Below are positions 50,530 to 63,547 of a stretch of DNA of 64,000 bases, piece by piece. Position 1 is the first letter of the stretch; each line of letters opens with the position of its first letter. Both the position numbers and the translations under genes were made by a program. This DNA is from Hypomesus transpacificus (Eukaryota > Chordata > Actinopteri > Osmeriformes > Osmeridae), in contig NC_061063.1 in NCBI RefSeq assembly GCF_021917145.1, forward strand, positions 7,516,876 to 7,580,875, read 5' to 3'. Below the pieces are notes generated by a model, which was not told where the DNA came from, ran no database searches, and worked only from the letters and a program-made list of their open reading frames with translations.

Positions 50530-51925
50530 GTAAAGTCTGATGCAAAGAAACTGTGTGTGTATGTGTGGTGTATCCCTCAGAATAAAAGAGGGGTTGGGGT
50601 GGGGTGCCTTGGAGAAAATGGAGTATTTAAAGTGGGTTGACAAGCTAAGCTCTGAATATAAGGACACAGTGAAAACGAACAAGTTAATGACTAAAAAGAC
50701 AGACAAAGCCCCTTGAAAAAGAAGGGGTACAATGTGTACCATTGAATGAATGGGTAAGGAACTGTTGAGCAAGCGGAAGAGAAGATGAAGTCTGGAGAAG
50801 CAGTAGATTATGTTTGGCAGAGAGGGTATGTTCACAGGAATCATCATTGTGCAGGTGCTTCCCAGATTAATAAATCTAAGATGTGTCTGGACAATTTGAC
50901 ACTGAGAGTACATATATTAAATTCTTCCATTCATATGACACAAAGTAATATATAGTACATTTTCAACACTATGGCCATTTCCTCCATACAGAAATGGTGG
51001 CTATGAAGTGACAATAACAAATGCCACTCATAAATACATCTGTTTTGTAGTATTTTGTGAAACTTTCAATATCTGAAATCATAGCCTACATTGTATGTTA
51101 TACAGAACCATGTTTAAGTTTAGGGATGACATCGTAATAGGAATGGAAACTCTTTAAAGCTAAAGTGAGATTTTCCATCGCCATCTTGTGGCAAATGTTT
51201 AAATAACTTCAAATATCCAGTTTCCAGTAAGTCAAATGAGGTGAGAAACCTCCCCATCTCCCTACCCAGGGATTTACTTCTGGTGGATCATGTACTTGGT
51301 TCTTAGCCTTGTTGGCAAGTTGGCAAGACATACCCAGATCAGCTTACACTGGCAAGAAGGATAACTCCCTGGCTTGCCAACATATAATAAATCTATTTTT
51401 ACACAATGAATGACCATAGCTGGGAGCTTTTGCATTGAGTAATGGCTTATTCATTTCCTATTTTGCCTTCTTGATTCTTTGTGCAAGGCAAGCTGGAGGA
51501 TTCGTTTTGTATTCCTCTGGCACAACATTTGCTGCATTGCACACTTAAAATCCATTGACGTCAGAAAGCTTTTCAAATTTTGAGCTCTACATCTCAAAGC
51601 TGTCTCCCAAATGTTCCCCTTCACAGACTGTCATGAGTAGTGAATCACCATTTTCAAAGATTAAATTAGTTGCTGACTGAACGGTTTCTCAACGAATTGC
51701 AGCCTGAGGCATTTTTTCCGAAAGATTTTATATGCTCAGAATGCCCTTAATAATCTAAAGACAAAGGAAAATGTACAACCAAATAGTTATATAAATGACC
51801 AATTCAAACTCAAAAGTTAGTTGTGTACTGCAGTCATACCATTTTATTCCCTATAATTGATATATAGAGATGACAGCTTTACCTTCAGTGTTTTACCTCT
51901 TGTCTCAAACAACATTCCTAAACAG
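50530..51925. other. Non-coding intergenic stretch
   Basis: AT-rich, no exon or repeat family recognised. A sequence reading CCATCTTGTGGCAA near 51181 is weakly CTCF-like. Confidence 0.5.
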
Positions 51926-51929
51926 TGTA

Positions 51930-51935
51930 TTTATT
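51930..51935 (-). other. mrpl24: Polyadenylation signal of mrpl24
   Basis: Minus-strand AATAAA about 315 bases after the mrpl24 stop. It is the first canonical signal seen downstream. Confidence 0.45.
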
Positions 51936-52249
51936 TCACATATTAATTTGTGATATAAAAAACAAGAAATTCTGAGACAAACTCAGCATATCTATTATAA
52001 ATAGCATCATAATCTGACTTGTATTCCACATAGAATGCATCGAGGAGCAGTGAGTTACTGAAAGGGAACACATTTCTGGCACATTTCTTTTTATCGTGTT
52101 TGATATTTCTTCAATTTGAAAACACTAAAGATAGAGGGTGGTCAGTACTAGCTCCTCTGTAGCAGTGACCGCTCTGGATGTGAGTTTGGGAGAAGGACGA
52201 GTACCATTACCCACACGGCCGTGTGACCTTTGAACCCGACGCTGTCTGC

Positions 52250-53470
52250 TCAGTACCAGTAGGACTTCCTGGGTCTCCTGTCATCCTGAATGTTCAGCTT
52301 CTCCATGACCTCCTCCTCTAGGGTCTTTAGTGAGGGTGTGTAGGTCTTCTCCAGACAGTCCTCTGGACTAGTGTCTTTAGGACAATCTGAAAAAGGGGTG
52401 ATAACACTGAGTTATAATGCCAGGCAATAAAAAATGTAAAAAGTTCAGATTTTTATATCTGGGTTGCAATAGAGACTGACATTGCTTTCCTCCCTAGAAG
52501 CAACTTACCCTTCCATTGTTGTGTTATTATACCATCTTTGCGCTGGAACAGTGGTCTGGGAATGATGCGTCCAGTTCTAAGGGACACACGGACCTTGTCT
52601 CCTTCCTCTGTAAACCTCCATTCCACCTCTGTGGGCTTCCTAGTTGGTGGTCAACAGTTTCAGAATTCTAATAGGACTCACAAGCGGGGGAATCAGTTTA
52701 CATGCTCTAACTTACTAATAGCCTTTTTAACATGCTTTGACCAACTACCTCTGAAACCTTTTGACGGTACCTGGGCTCACCTGTCACTGGGGTCGATGAG
52801 TTTGATGTCTTTGAGTAGGAGGGGAGCTTCACTGGCAATATAAGTACCTCGGTAGTCCTCAGATTTACCAATGTACCTAAAATGCTAAAAAATACAACTG
52901 GGTTTTTATTTATGTTTGTAAATCTTCTTCTGATCTGTGTTTATTGATACAAATTGACAAAGGAATATTTCCATTTTAAGTAAGATTCATTTTTTTCAAA
53001 GTAGGATCCGCTTAAAGTATTTTATTTTGTACGTATTTCTTCCCACCATTTAGGTTTGAACTCTTACTGTATTCAGGCCGTCCAGGATGACCCAGTTTCT
53101 GTGTCTGAAGACCTGGGTAACCTTTCCCTGTTTCCCTTTATCCTTCCCAGACAAAATTTCAACCTGGTATGAACAGAAATGGTTCATTATGTAGTCCTAC
53201 TCACAATGCATCATTCCACCTATTTTAAAAATTAGTCATAGACTTGTCAGACACACCAAAACTTCTTCGCCAAATCTGACCACTTACCGTGTCTCCTCTA
53301 AAAACAGACCAGTCTTCGTTAGCTATGGGCTCTACAAAGACCTTTCTCCTCTTCTTGCCTGGTGGGTTCTGTCGCCTTGCAGCTATAGTCCAAGGTCGAT
53401 TTGTTGTGTGACGGTAGTCTTTAGGAAGAGTAGCCTTAGCGGCCATTGACAGGAACTTTGTCAAACGCAT
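52250..53470 (-). CDS. mrpl24: Mitochondrial ribosomal protein L24 (uL24m)
   Basis: Structural protein of the large subunit of the mitochondrial ribosome, an early-assembly RNA-binding protein. Five coding exons join in phase: 53288-53470, 53068-53163, 52781-52884, 52509-52639 and 52250-52386, giving 216 residues, the same length as human MRPL24. The KOW region is visible at about residues 60-95 ([20 protein letters not shown]), followed by [16 protein letters not shown] and a C terminus ending in YWY. The start MRLTKFLSM sits three bases inside an exon preceded by a clear acceptor (TTTTCCCAG), so a non-coding first exon is expected near 53930-54000. An inverted CCAAT box (ATTGG at 54065) fits a promoter just above it, within the 0.8 kb gap to gstr. 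Both genes are on the same strand, and nothing suggests a functional link. Confidence 0.96.
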
Positions 53471-54104
53471 TCTTCTGGGAAAATAATTGATAGGAAACAC
53501 TTAATCATGTAACAATGACAGCTAATCTAACCGTTTATCACCGTATTTTTCAGGTACACTCAGTCAGGTAATAGTAGCTTGCTAGCTATCTATGATAGGG
53601 CATCGAGTTCGTACAAGTGCTATTATTGTAATATCAGAATAAATCATATTGTAATAACATACAGGGGTTTAAACTTGAATGGGAAAACCCACAGTAATGA
53701 TAGGAGTTAAGGAATAGCTTATTATAAGTAACTAGCTAATAGTTACAGTATGGCAAAGCTTGAACCAGCTTAGGTCTTAGCCAGTCGTTATACAGCTAGC
53801 AACACTAGTGTAGCTAGCTAATTAGCCTAGCACTGCAGCACAAAACCAAGCAACAGACTCTAAATAGACAACCAAGAATGCAACAATGACAAGCTGAATA
53901 TTAATTTAAACACCTCGCTCACACTACAGTAGTGGTGGAAAAACTTTGGTAGCTCCTCTCTTGTTGTCAATGTCACAATGCGTTCAAGATTCAACTATGA
54001 ACCTTTTTTCTTTTCTTTTTTTAGTGGAGCTTACAATTGCCGGTTGGCGCACTGCTGCCCCTCATTGGTCGGAGTATAACCAAACAACTTAATGACGACT
54101 ACAT

Positions 54105-54110
54105 TTTATT
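54105..54110 (-). other. gstr: Polyadenylation signal of gstr
   Basis: Minus-strand AATAAA about 150 bases beyond the gstr stop codon. Confidence 0.5.
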
Positions 54111-54260
54111 ATGAACAATTACAGAGAACATTAGTTTAGCCAAACAATAACCGATAAAACTATGTACTTTTGGAAAATTAACAAGCTTGAGTCCTATTAT
54201 TATTTGTGTGACCATTTTTCAAAACTCCATAATGAGTACATCTGTGTATAGGCCTGTTTT

Positions 54261-55667
54261 TCACAAGTCCTTGAGGGTGTTGTCTCCTGGAGTTTCCACC
54301 CAGTCTTGGGGCCAGGTAGCTTTAGCACTGGGTCTGTGCTTCATCAATTCATAGTACTGACCCAGCCTGGGGTATCGGTCAGCACTCAGCCCAGATCGGA
54401 AGAGGAAGGCAATGGTTGGAAAAACAACAACATCAGCCATTGAAAATGATTTTCCAGCCAGGTAGGATCCTGGCTCCATCTGGAAAACATCAAACATTGT
54501 GTTATATGTTTAATTACTGACATGGTGGCATTTCAGCAGTGTGTACATGTATTTGTATGCATGTTTTACCTTCTGCAGGTAACCTTCCCACAGTTTGATT
54601 TCAGTGGCAAGCGCAGCCATGTTTCTCTTTATTGTTATGTCCATTCTCTCAGCCTCAGGGATGTAATATTCATACCAGATGACATCTCCTGTCAAAGATC
54701 ACAAAAAGGTAAATGTACAAACCATTGATTGTGTATGTCTTATCCACTCTGTCTTGATTCTGTTCAGATTATGCACATACCTGTTCTCTGGTAGATAGAA
54801 AGTCCTTCGAACATGCGCTGGAACACTAATCCCTGTTCCGCTGGTCCATCAGGAATTAACTTGGTCCCCTGGGACTTGAACTGACTCTAAAGTCAGTGCA
54901 TTCAGAGTCAGGGCATTCAGGGTGAACACAATCTACACATTACAGGCCAATTAAGTTAGTGTAGTTTAATTCTTACCTCCAGATACATGCATGCTGCATA
55001 GGATTCATTCACTATGATGTCCCCATGTTTGAAAGTAGGTACCTGGAATAGAAAGTCTAAATAAGCATGACAACGCAGTTTATGCCAGATGATTATGAGT
55101 GTGGGCTATTAGCCTTTCTTATCTTGAATGGTATGAGTCAATGGAAAGGTGGCATGGTCTTGTCCTTCAATTCAAAGTAGATATAATATTGACACAACAT
55201 TAGCCGCGTGCTCATTTTATTTGATCTGCAAATGGTCCCCATAGGCTGTCCATGTAACTTCACATTTTGCATAGTTGGGTGCAATAAAAGGGATTTTGCT
55301 AAAAATCTGCTAATGTTCACGTGCAGTATGTGAACAAACGGAACTAGTTGATGGCAGCAGGTGCTGCAGGCCAAGAAGACGGGTGTATGGGTCGGTTCAG
55401 CTATGTCGGCTAACATTTAATATGGACTCCTAGTAAGCCTAGTCGAAATCCCTAGCCTCTTGGGTTGAAGTCCTTAAGTACGCTGGGCGTGTTACTTACC
55501 TGTCCTCTTGGATTGAGATCCATAACTTCCTTGGATTTGTGTTCTCCTTTCTCAAAAGATAGCAGTTTCTGATTGTAGCCTTGCAGATTTTTCTCCTCCA
55601 GCGCGAGCATCACTCGCCAGCACGGAGGAGACCCAACGCACCATAGCAAAGTTATACTCTTGGCCAT
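54261..55667 (-). CDS. gstr: Glutathione S-transferase rho (fish-specific class)
   Basis: Cytosolic enzyme that conjugates glutathione to electrophiles. The rho class is, as far as I know, restricted to fish and some other aquatic animals. Five exons in phase: 55500-55667, 54977-55042, 54781-54886, 54570-54688 and 54261-54479, giving 225 residues, the usual length. The thioredoxin-like domain (about residues 1-80) holds SPPCWRVMLALEEK near the active site, then LLSFEKGEHKSKEVMDLNPRG and VPTFKHGD with the cis-proline before NESYAACMYLE, the glutathione-binding turn. The helical C-terminal domain contains the SFSMADVVVFPTI motif conserved in GSTs (N-capping box region). The match to known fish gstr sequences is strong from memory. 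A TATA box lies upstream at 55760-55769. No sign of damage. Confidence 0.96.
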
Positions 55668-55759
55668 AATTATACGATCAACTGCGGAGGAACGGTAACC
55701 AACTGAAGTTAACTGTACTGTGTAAAGGTATTCTACGCAGACCGCAAACTCAGCTTGTT

Positions 55760-55769
55760 ATATAAATAC
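55760..55769 (-). promoter_or_regulatory. gstr: TATA box of gstr
   Basis: Minus-strand TATTTATATA about 95 bases upstream of the start codon, which would place the transcription start near 55730 and give a short 5' UTR of about 60 bases. A TATA promoter suits an inducible detoxification gene. Confidence 0.5.
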
Positions 55770-55799
55770 TGACAGTTGGCTATTATACTGTTCTCGTGG

Positions 55800-56495
55800 T
55801 GTTGCAGAAATTACACGCCCACTTTTAAGGAAACAACACTATTTTTTTATATAAACTTCGAAACTTTTTGAATCAGTGCTCATATTTATTTTATGTACGA
55901 TGTATTTTAACCAATCACAAAGTTGGATTTGTTTCAAACCAATCAGAATATATCATTTAATTTGATGAATATTTTTTTGACCAATCAGATTTTTGATTGT
56001 CTTTAGACTGGTTTTGTAAACGTGCTCAGTTGCCTCGTACAAATAATTAATTTGTTATCACAACAAAATAATTTGTTAATATCCATTTTATAACTTGGTT
56101 CTACTTGTAACATAAACTACAATTTAATTTATATCGGTCGTAGATATTGTGAGATAGATTATCACCGAAATAACATGTTTCGTACGTCAGGCTAAACTCT
56201 TATTCTGAAGGCCTATCAGCAAAACCGGACATTCGATTTAGGACTATCGATTCCAAATTTAGTTTTTTATTTATCAGTAGACATGTGGTCTTAAAACTGC
56301 TCTCTGTTGAAATAGCGTCTAACTCGTGTCATATCATTGGAACAGCGCTTTTTGAATGGAAAAGTATGGTGTCAATGTCACATAGTTTTGGGGGGCCTGA
56401 AGAGGAAACCAAATCAATGCAACCTGACTGTTAATTTGTCCAGCCAGCGTAAAACTAATTACACATGAACCACATTAAACGTATCACTGGGTGTT
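55800..56495. other. AT-rich gap between fhod3 and gstr
   Basis: Promoter-distal flank of gstr and downstream flank of fhod3. Repeated CCAATCA words occur at about 55912-55990 (three within 80 bases), which may be part of the gstr promoter. No exon seen. Confidence 0.4.
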
Positions 56496-56501
56496 TTTAT
56501 T
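56496..56501 (-). other. fhod3: Candidate polyadenylation signal of fhod3
   Basis: Minus-strand AATAAA about 1750 bases beyond the stop codon. Another candidate (GCAATAAAGT) sits near 56798. The interval 56500-58252 is AT-rich and without exons, consistent with a long 3' UTR. Confidence 0.3.
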
Positions 56502-58252
56502 GCAGAATATGTGTACAGGGAGTTTCAAGTTAATTACACATTTCTTACTACTGACATGGAGGACCAGAAGCGTTGTTCAGCAACTACAGGCAGAAGAGTG
56601 GAACAGATATAATCGGCAAAGTGGGTTAAAAGTCCTTTCAAAGTAAATCATGACCACATGACCAAAAGCAAAACAAGAAACAGGGTCAAGTGAGAACCCC
56701 TCCAATACAAAGCAACGTGTTCAGCGACCAATGCTGAGCATGGATTGCCTTTAGGTATTTATTTTTAAATTACAATTCACAGCCTTCAATAGCCTTACTT
56801 TATTGCCGGTTTCAGACTATAATACACTATTCTACAGAAATTACAAAAATAATGCAAAACATGAAACATAAAACACAGAATTATTGCGAAGCTAGTAAGG
56901 GCATTTACAAAAACTTTTTTTTTTTACAGAATCTGCATTTCCTTCAAAGCTTTTTAATTTTTACAATTTAAACGTTTATTTGTCTTCTTTTTACAGTTTA
57001 TAAACAATTCCACATACAAATGTGTTCCTTTTGTACTTTTTTCAATTGTTGAGTTTCAAGCTTTAGAGAATGTGAAAAGTAAGGTAAAAGTTAAGTGAAA
57101 GTGTGGTACATTTTCTTCATCATGTTCGTTTTGTGAGTGTATGTGCAATAAATACACAATACAATTTTACCAAAATAAAGTTGTGTGCCCTAACCACAAT
57201 AAACAATGACAGTGATTAGCTCTGTGATTGGCAAACTAGCTTTGTGATTGGCAAACGGAAGTGCAGTTGCTTTCTGTAACCATAGATGGTGATGTCGTAG
57301 TGTGCTGAAAAAGGTTGATGACAAACATGGCAGGTACAGTACTATGCTGTCTCTTGAAAATGAAAGGCACACAACAGAAGGAAGGTGCTCTATCTTCGTA
57401 CTGAGCATAACCAAAAGATGTAAAAGGAGCCAATTCTATGTTTAGAACTGAGACATGATCAGACACAGTACTACTTCCATGTGAAGCCTCTTGAGACTGT
57501 TGGTATTGCGTCTGAAAGGAGACTGGGCCAAGCTGGTGGATCCCTTTATACAGTACTTGTTTGGTTCACGGATCCAATCAGTAATAGATAGCCATAGCCC
57601 TCCATAATGACCCTCCACTGCTAGGCATCATGACAGGTCTTCCTACACTGGAGGTTATCATCATGACTGGAGAGACAGGTTTGTAAAAAAACACATCACA
57701 GCTTTTGTCAACAGAAAATAATTTTGCAATGTTTAACACATCCCCTCATCAAGCAGTGTCCCTTTTTGTATATTCGATGGTAACATTCAGTTTAAACAGA
57801 AACTTGTATAAATACTTTTTAAACAATCCTTGAGGCAGTATACTTGCGCGAACAAACCTTTAGTTTAAACACAATCACAAATCCTGTTTCAGTTGTTTTG
57901 ACCCTTGGCCTTACAATTCAACACTCCCTTTTTTCTCTCGATAATACTCTTCTTTCATTTATTTTGCCCAACCTCTTTTCCTGATGGGGTATTAACAATT
58001 GATGTAGCATCCCCCTAACTGAAAAAAAAAACACCACAACAATGACAGCATCATCAACCAGACACAAGCACTCGTATGATTTGCTATACCAGCAACAAAG
58101 GACTTCTACGAGGAGACTGATTTGCTGCCTGGGGTTCCGGGGAGGGAGATGAAGGCAGCGGTGTGACAAGGATGCCCCAGAGGGCTTGGAGAGGTGTACT
58201 TCCATGACCATTCCTATGTTATGTCATAGGGTGACCTTCTGGGAAAGAGATG

Positions 58253-61200
58253 TCACACTTGCATCTCCAAGGCATCGGACAGTCCCAAAGCCAGGGCCTC
58301 CTCAGGAGTCAGACCGCTCTTCAGAGTCCTCCTCACTGTCAACAGAATGGAATAGAACAGAGTAAGGTCATACATAACTTCAGTAAGACCATTCCTCATT
58401 TGCTGTGACTTAAGTAAGAAAACAGTGGATAGGGTGTTTAGACCTACGTGACTTGCGGTTGGCTCGTGACCTCCTCCTCTCCCGGGGCTGTGACCTCTGA
58501 CCCGGGCCCTGAGTGGCTGATCTCACGATACGCTCCATGATCTCATCCGCCGCATCATCCCCGGTGATCTGAGAGTCCTCGGTGGGTGGGGTCCACGCTT
58601 GCATCGTGCGACCTGAGGGGGAGGGGACATGACTTGGAGATAAGACTGGGCACATGGTATAATCAATAAAAGAAACTGAAGCATCTACACTAACACTGTA
58701 AGTGGAAGCTATACACGCGTGTGTGTGTTGTTGTACTCCCCCACCTCCCCGGCCAGGACGTGATCTGGTCCGTGTGCGTAGCCCCGACACGCCTGTAGCC
58801 TCACTATCCCCACTCTGCAGGCTGGTCTTCAGTACTGCCTTCATGTTCTCATGCTCTGCTGCATCCTCAGCATGACCCAGACCTTGAGGTTGCTGGCTCT
58901 CCTGACCACCACCGGGGGCACTACTGTTGCCACTGCCTGGGGCATACTTCCCACCACACTGGAGGGCAGAAGAAGAGAGAACCAGCAACAGTTTGAGTTG
59001 GTTAGTATATTACAAAGACTTCTGAACAGTCCTTAGGAATAAAAAAATCCAACCTTTAGAGTTTGAACAGTTTAACAATGTTTTATGAACAAATATACAT
59101 GCTGCGTATCAGCAAATGATCCATTAAAGTCAGGCAAATGTAGACACCCAAAGATTCAAAACTTGAGAAAAATGTTAGAGGAGTTTTTTGGGGGGGGCAC
59201 TGCAAAGGTTTCTCAAGCATACCCACATGCTTGTGTACACACACATGCTTGAGCAGACACAAACACACAGTGGTACCTCACTCTCCTCTTCATCATCAGA
59301 CTATGAGAGAATAAAGAACAGATAAGTACGGAGAAGAAGTAAAAAAAAAGTGACAGAAGGAATAAAAAGAAAGAATATAATAAAGAAAAGGAGAAAAAGG
59401 GTCAAATAAACGGGGGTCAAAATAAACTCACTGGAGCGTTGACGTCTATGATCATCTTGCCCCGGGTCTTGTTGCGTTCTCGATGGTCGGCCCGTTTCTG
59501 TTTCTGTTGCAGCACCCTGTCTCTGGTGGTCCGATATTCCAGAGCAAACTCACTGAGAATCTTACTGAACCTGTGTACGCTGATTTCTCTCACACCATAG
59601 GCTGGATGGCCCAGGAATAAGAGGAACGCATGAAACCTAGAACAAATGGGGTGGAAAAGCAGCAGAAAGAAGGGGGTGTGAGAGAGACATAGAGAGCATA
59701 GACTGTCACCTGACTGCGTACCAGCCACACGTGTTCCAATACACTCATATAATAAACCAAGTGTGTGAGGTAGCTCCACCTACCTGTTCATGATCCGGCG
59801 ATGAACTATCTTCAGGATGATGATCCTCTCGGCACAGTCTTTGAGGAAGTCGGACATCTTCTGTTTGAGCGTGGGCTTCATCTCGTGCTTGGCGATGACT
59901 TTCAGATGATCCCAGGATGCTTTGCAGCGCCGTTCCATCTGAATCAGGTTCTCCTGGAGCTGATCAAAGTCCACCTGAGAGATGGAATTGGTCGTGATTA
60001 ACCATTGTAGTGTGTGTGTGTGTGTTTGTGTGTCAGTGGGTGGTTGTTTTTACAACATACTTTAGCAGAGCGGGTGATGGCTCCTATCTCCGAGTACAGG
60101 TCTGTGCTCTGAGGGAAGTTCTCCACCACCACAGTGCAGGCGTGGTGCAGCAGAGACTGTTTATGGACCGTGTCCTTCACCTCAGGAACCTTCTCCAGGT
60201 AGCTCAGCTCGAAGCCTTTGACCTAAATTGGATTTGATAAACACACACAAACATGCGCATGTCCGAGCCCACACAGACACATGTACACACACGCATCAAA
60301 TACAAATTAGAATTCATGAACCGTCTGATGACACTGTTTTTTCATTCAGACTGTATTTCATACACCTGTGTGATGATGTGAAAACTGATCAAGGAGAGTG
60401 AGACAGAGAGAGACAGAGAGACACAGAGTGAAACATTGAGACAGAGAGAGACAGTGAGACAGAGAGAGAAACAGAGAGAGATAGAGAGAGACAGAGAGAG
60501 AGAGGTGTGACTCACATTGGTTCCGTTGAGGAAGTTGCCCATAGCGAGCAGGGTGGAGAGGATGTAGCGAAGCGTCTTATTCTTCTCCAGCTGCTCCATC
60601 CCCTCCTTCAGATCCTGGAGAGGCTCTGCCACTTCCTAGGACACACACACACAGATGCACACACACAGACGTACACACACACAAACACGCAGCAGCACAC
60701 TATTAACGACTCCATGTCTTACAGGATGTGTTTCATTGAAGGTTATGCTCTGTGGTGGAGCCCAAATTAGAGCAGGTGCACTGAGCTCCCTGCTGTGGTT
60801 CATCTGCCCTTGTTTAGGTTTGTATAAAGGTTGTTTAAAGGTTTGTGTCCAGGTCAGCCGTTGGGAATGGCTACAGAACATGGTTTTGATTACCTGCTCT
60901 TTTGTTTTTTGGTACATTATGTTCCAGGCCTGTGTGTACCTGTGTGTGTGTATCTCTCAGTCTTGTTGTTTCTGCACGCTATGTTCCCCTCCATTAAAAC
61001 TCCCGCTACTAAAACATCCCTTTTCAGAGTTAGGGAATGCCGCTCTACACAACCTGCGGTCAGGAATCCTGCCCCTCAGACAAGATGAAAGACGCAGCAT
61101 CCTGTGGAAAAGCATAAAATTTACAGGACAGCTCGAGAGCCCCGGCATGTTTTCCATTGCCGGTTTCAGGCTTTGAACCTCCTACCCTGGACGTATGTCT

Positions 61201-63547
61201 TGGTCGGACTGACATACGTCTGATTGTGCCAGAGAGTGTGTTCTAATGAGGCTAGCTAGTATTAGGTCAGGAAGCAAGCTGTTGATTTGGAGGATGTTGT
61301 TGTTTGGCTCCATTATGCATACAGGGACATGGAGACACACTCACTCACACACACACACACAGACAGACACACACACACACACACACAGACAGACACACAC
61401 ACACACAGACACACACACACAGGCACAAACGCACCTTCTCCGTGACCTCATAGTCCATCTTGAAGGCCCAGAGCTGCAGGCGAGCGGAGAGCTCTGAGAT
61501 GGAGGAGAGGACGAGGAGGAACTGCTCGGCTGAGCCCAAGGGAACATCGGGGCTGGCCAGCTGGGCCTCCTGGATCTTCTGCTTCTCCTCTTCGGTGGGG
61601 ATCATGGTGAGGATTTTCTAGAGGAGGGGAGAGGCAGCAACAGGGAGAGGAGAGGAAGGTCAGGGAGCGAATGAAGGAGAGAGAGAAAGAGAGAGAATAA
61701 AGCATTCAGAACTGAGAGAGAGAGAAGGATTAACCTTTGAATCTTTCACAAGCAGTACAAAAGAATAGCTATCCACCGCACCACTGTTCTCCTCCTCATG
61801 GTCAGCGCTCACCTCTATGCCCTCCTTGGTGAGCGCGTACTCGTCAAAGTTGAGGATGGCCGTCTTGATGGTACGAGGTGGAGGCAGGACAGTCAGCCCG
61901 ATGTTGATGGCGTTGCTCCTCTTCGAATCCAGCACTATGACTTCCTGACGCTTACCATCCGCAGCTGTTTTCTATGAGACACACACACACACACACGTAC
62001 ACAGAAGTCAGAGAAGATTAAGGGTTAGAAATTAGATATTGTAATTTGAACTCCATCCTATTAATTATGCATGAACAATACAGTCTAGGCAATCTCTTTA
62101 TTCTAATCTTCTATTACCCCCACCCCCCCCTCTTTTTGCCTCTCCACCTCTTTTTCTCGGAGTGTGGGCCTGTTTATGTCCTGGTAGGGATTTAGAGGAT
62201 CAGCACTCGGGGTGAAATTGACTGCAGCTGTGGATAATAATGGCAAGGTGGAAAAGGGCTCGAGCGTGCATGTGCGTACGGTTTCTGTGTGTGATTCTCC
62301 GTGTACGGTGGACCAGGTCTCTATGTGCATCAGTGTATTTGTCCTATTTCTGTTGACATGACATCACACTCGGTGCTATTAGCTGAAGGCATGTGTGTGA
62401 GAGAGTATGCCACATCAAAGAACAAAGCGGCAGGTGCTAAGACCTAGATGCCGTCTTCAGCCAGGATGGATGCCACATGGGGGCCATTAGAAACCTTGTC
62501 GTTAACCCATCCTATTTCCTATACTGGTGCTGCCATTCCAGAGCTCTCCTTTCTCAAAAGACCATTAGGCTGAAATTTAAAATGTCACCATCAAGTATAG
62601 CTCCTTTAATTTTATGACATGCTAGAAGTGTTAGAACCACTGCTTTTCAAGTGCCTAATATGGACACGCAGCTAAAAACGAGGTGGTGGAGTTCAAAGTC
62701 AGAAGTGTGTGTGTGTGTGTGTGTGTTTAATAGCCCGGTGGTCTCAAACTTGGACCATCTCTGTACTCAACATTTCAAGGATGACAGGTTTCCATCAAAA
62801 CAAACTAGGTGGACCACCACCAGACCAGGCGTGTGGACCGGCTAACTGACTGTCGAGGTGATTCTTTAACAGGAGCAGCTTTAACAACAGCTTGCGGTTT
62901 TGAACGTAGGCTTGAGTTCAAAGTGTTGCAAAGGCCAGGTCTGAGCTTCTCGTCTCTGGCAGCCAGACTGTATCTATTACAGGTCTCACAGGTCTAATAC
63001 CAGGGATCTACCTCCACACTCCTCTGTGTGATTTCATCAAGAACACACATGACCTTACTTAACCCACTGGGTCACGGTTCAACTGGATGATAAGACCATG
63101 TCATGAATTGTATTGTGTCCCTGGACCCTGGTCCCTGGACCCTATTCATTATGGTAGATGCCAATCACAATGGGGATAATATGATTGAGCTGAATTCGAT
63201 TGAAGTGCTTTGATTCTACATGATATATGTTCAATATGTCAGTAAAGTCCAATACATGCAGAACCGAAAGTAATGCGCAGTAGTAGAGTATTTGTCAAGA
63301 GGTTGCATGTTCAAATTCCCCCCATGTACTCTGCTTTGCATAAAACAGTCTGGTAAATAAATAATGATCAAATATGATCATTCCTGACCTCAACACAGCT
63401 TCTTACCTTAGTGACGGTTATCTCCTTGGACTTAGACTCGAAGAGGTGTTCTAGTTTAGACGTGTCTAGTTTCACCGAGTCCAGGTGTGACCAGACGGAC
63501 TCTCCGCTGCGCTTGTGGTCCCTGTCCTGCCAGTCCGAGGGACGCAC
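58253..63547 (-). CDS. fhod3: Formin FHOD3, C-terminal part (5' end outside window)
   Basis: Formin that nucleates and organises actin filaments; in vertebrates it is needed for sarcomeres in heart and muscle. Exons, all joining in phase: 63407-63547, 61813-61971, 61435-61617, 60516-60635, 60061-60222, 59784-59974, 59432-59636, optional 59277-59300, 58745-58958, 58448-58612 and 58253-58335. The first seven cover much of the FH2 domain ([64 protein letters not shown]). Then comes [11 protein letters not shown] and the autoregulatory tail with [12 protein letters not shown] and [17 protein letters not shown]. The segment [20 protein letters not shown] identifies FHOD3 rather than FHOD1. Whether it is teleost copy a or b cannot be told. 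N-terminal GTPase-binding and FH1 regions lie beyond the right edge. The long 3' UTR extends left. Confidence 0.95.
59277..59300 (-). CDS. fhod3: fhod3 24-nt acidic microexon
   Basis: Flanked by acceptor CTCATAG and donor GTACCA, this exon encodes SDDEEESE and keeps phase 0 on both sides, so it can be skipped without frame loss. Mammalian FHOD3 has a muscle-specific eight-residue insert of the form T(D/E)5XE at the same place, after the FH2 domain. CK2 phosphorylates it to direct the protein to myofibrils. Here serine replaces threonine, still a good CK2 site (S-D-D-E). Confidence 0.8.
60371..60504. repeat. GA-rich simple repeat in an fhod3 intron
   Basis: Imperfect GAGACAGAGA-type array between the exons 60061-60222 and 60516-60635, ending only about 12 bases from the donor side of the latter. 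Confidence 0.85.
61336..61423. repeat. (CA)n microsatellite in an fhod3 intron
   Basis: CA repeat with CAGA interruptions, ending about 12 bases from the donor of exon 61435-61617. Confidence 0.9.
61985..63400. other. fhod3: fhod3 intron, no exon seen
   Basis: The 1.4 kb between exons 61813-61971 and 63407-63547 join in phase without any intervening exon. Contents are simple repeats (short CA at 61981, GT at 62705-62727) and a degenerate SINE-like relic at about 63285-63370. Confidence 0.6.
63285..63370 (+). mobile_element. Possible degenerate SINE relic
   Basis: AGAGGTTGCATGTTCAAATTC resembles a tRNA B-box region, and CTGGTAAATAAATAATGA resembles the tail of the SINEs at 7735 and 26136. 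Too short and diverged for certainty. Confidence 0.3.

Noticed and set aside
50272..50913. 213-codon minus-strand open frame
   Set aside because: It runs straight through the hAT MITE at 50348-50516 and its poly-C runs, so it cannot be an old conserved gene.
60655..61176. 173-codon plus-strand open frame
   Set aside because: Lies in the intron between two fhod3 FH2 exons on the other strand, starts in a CA repeat and has no domain.
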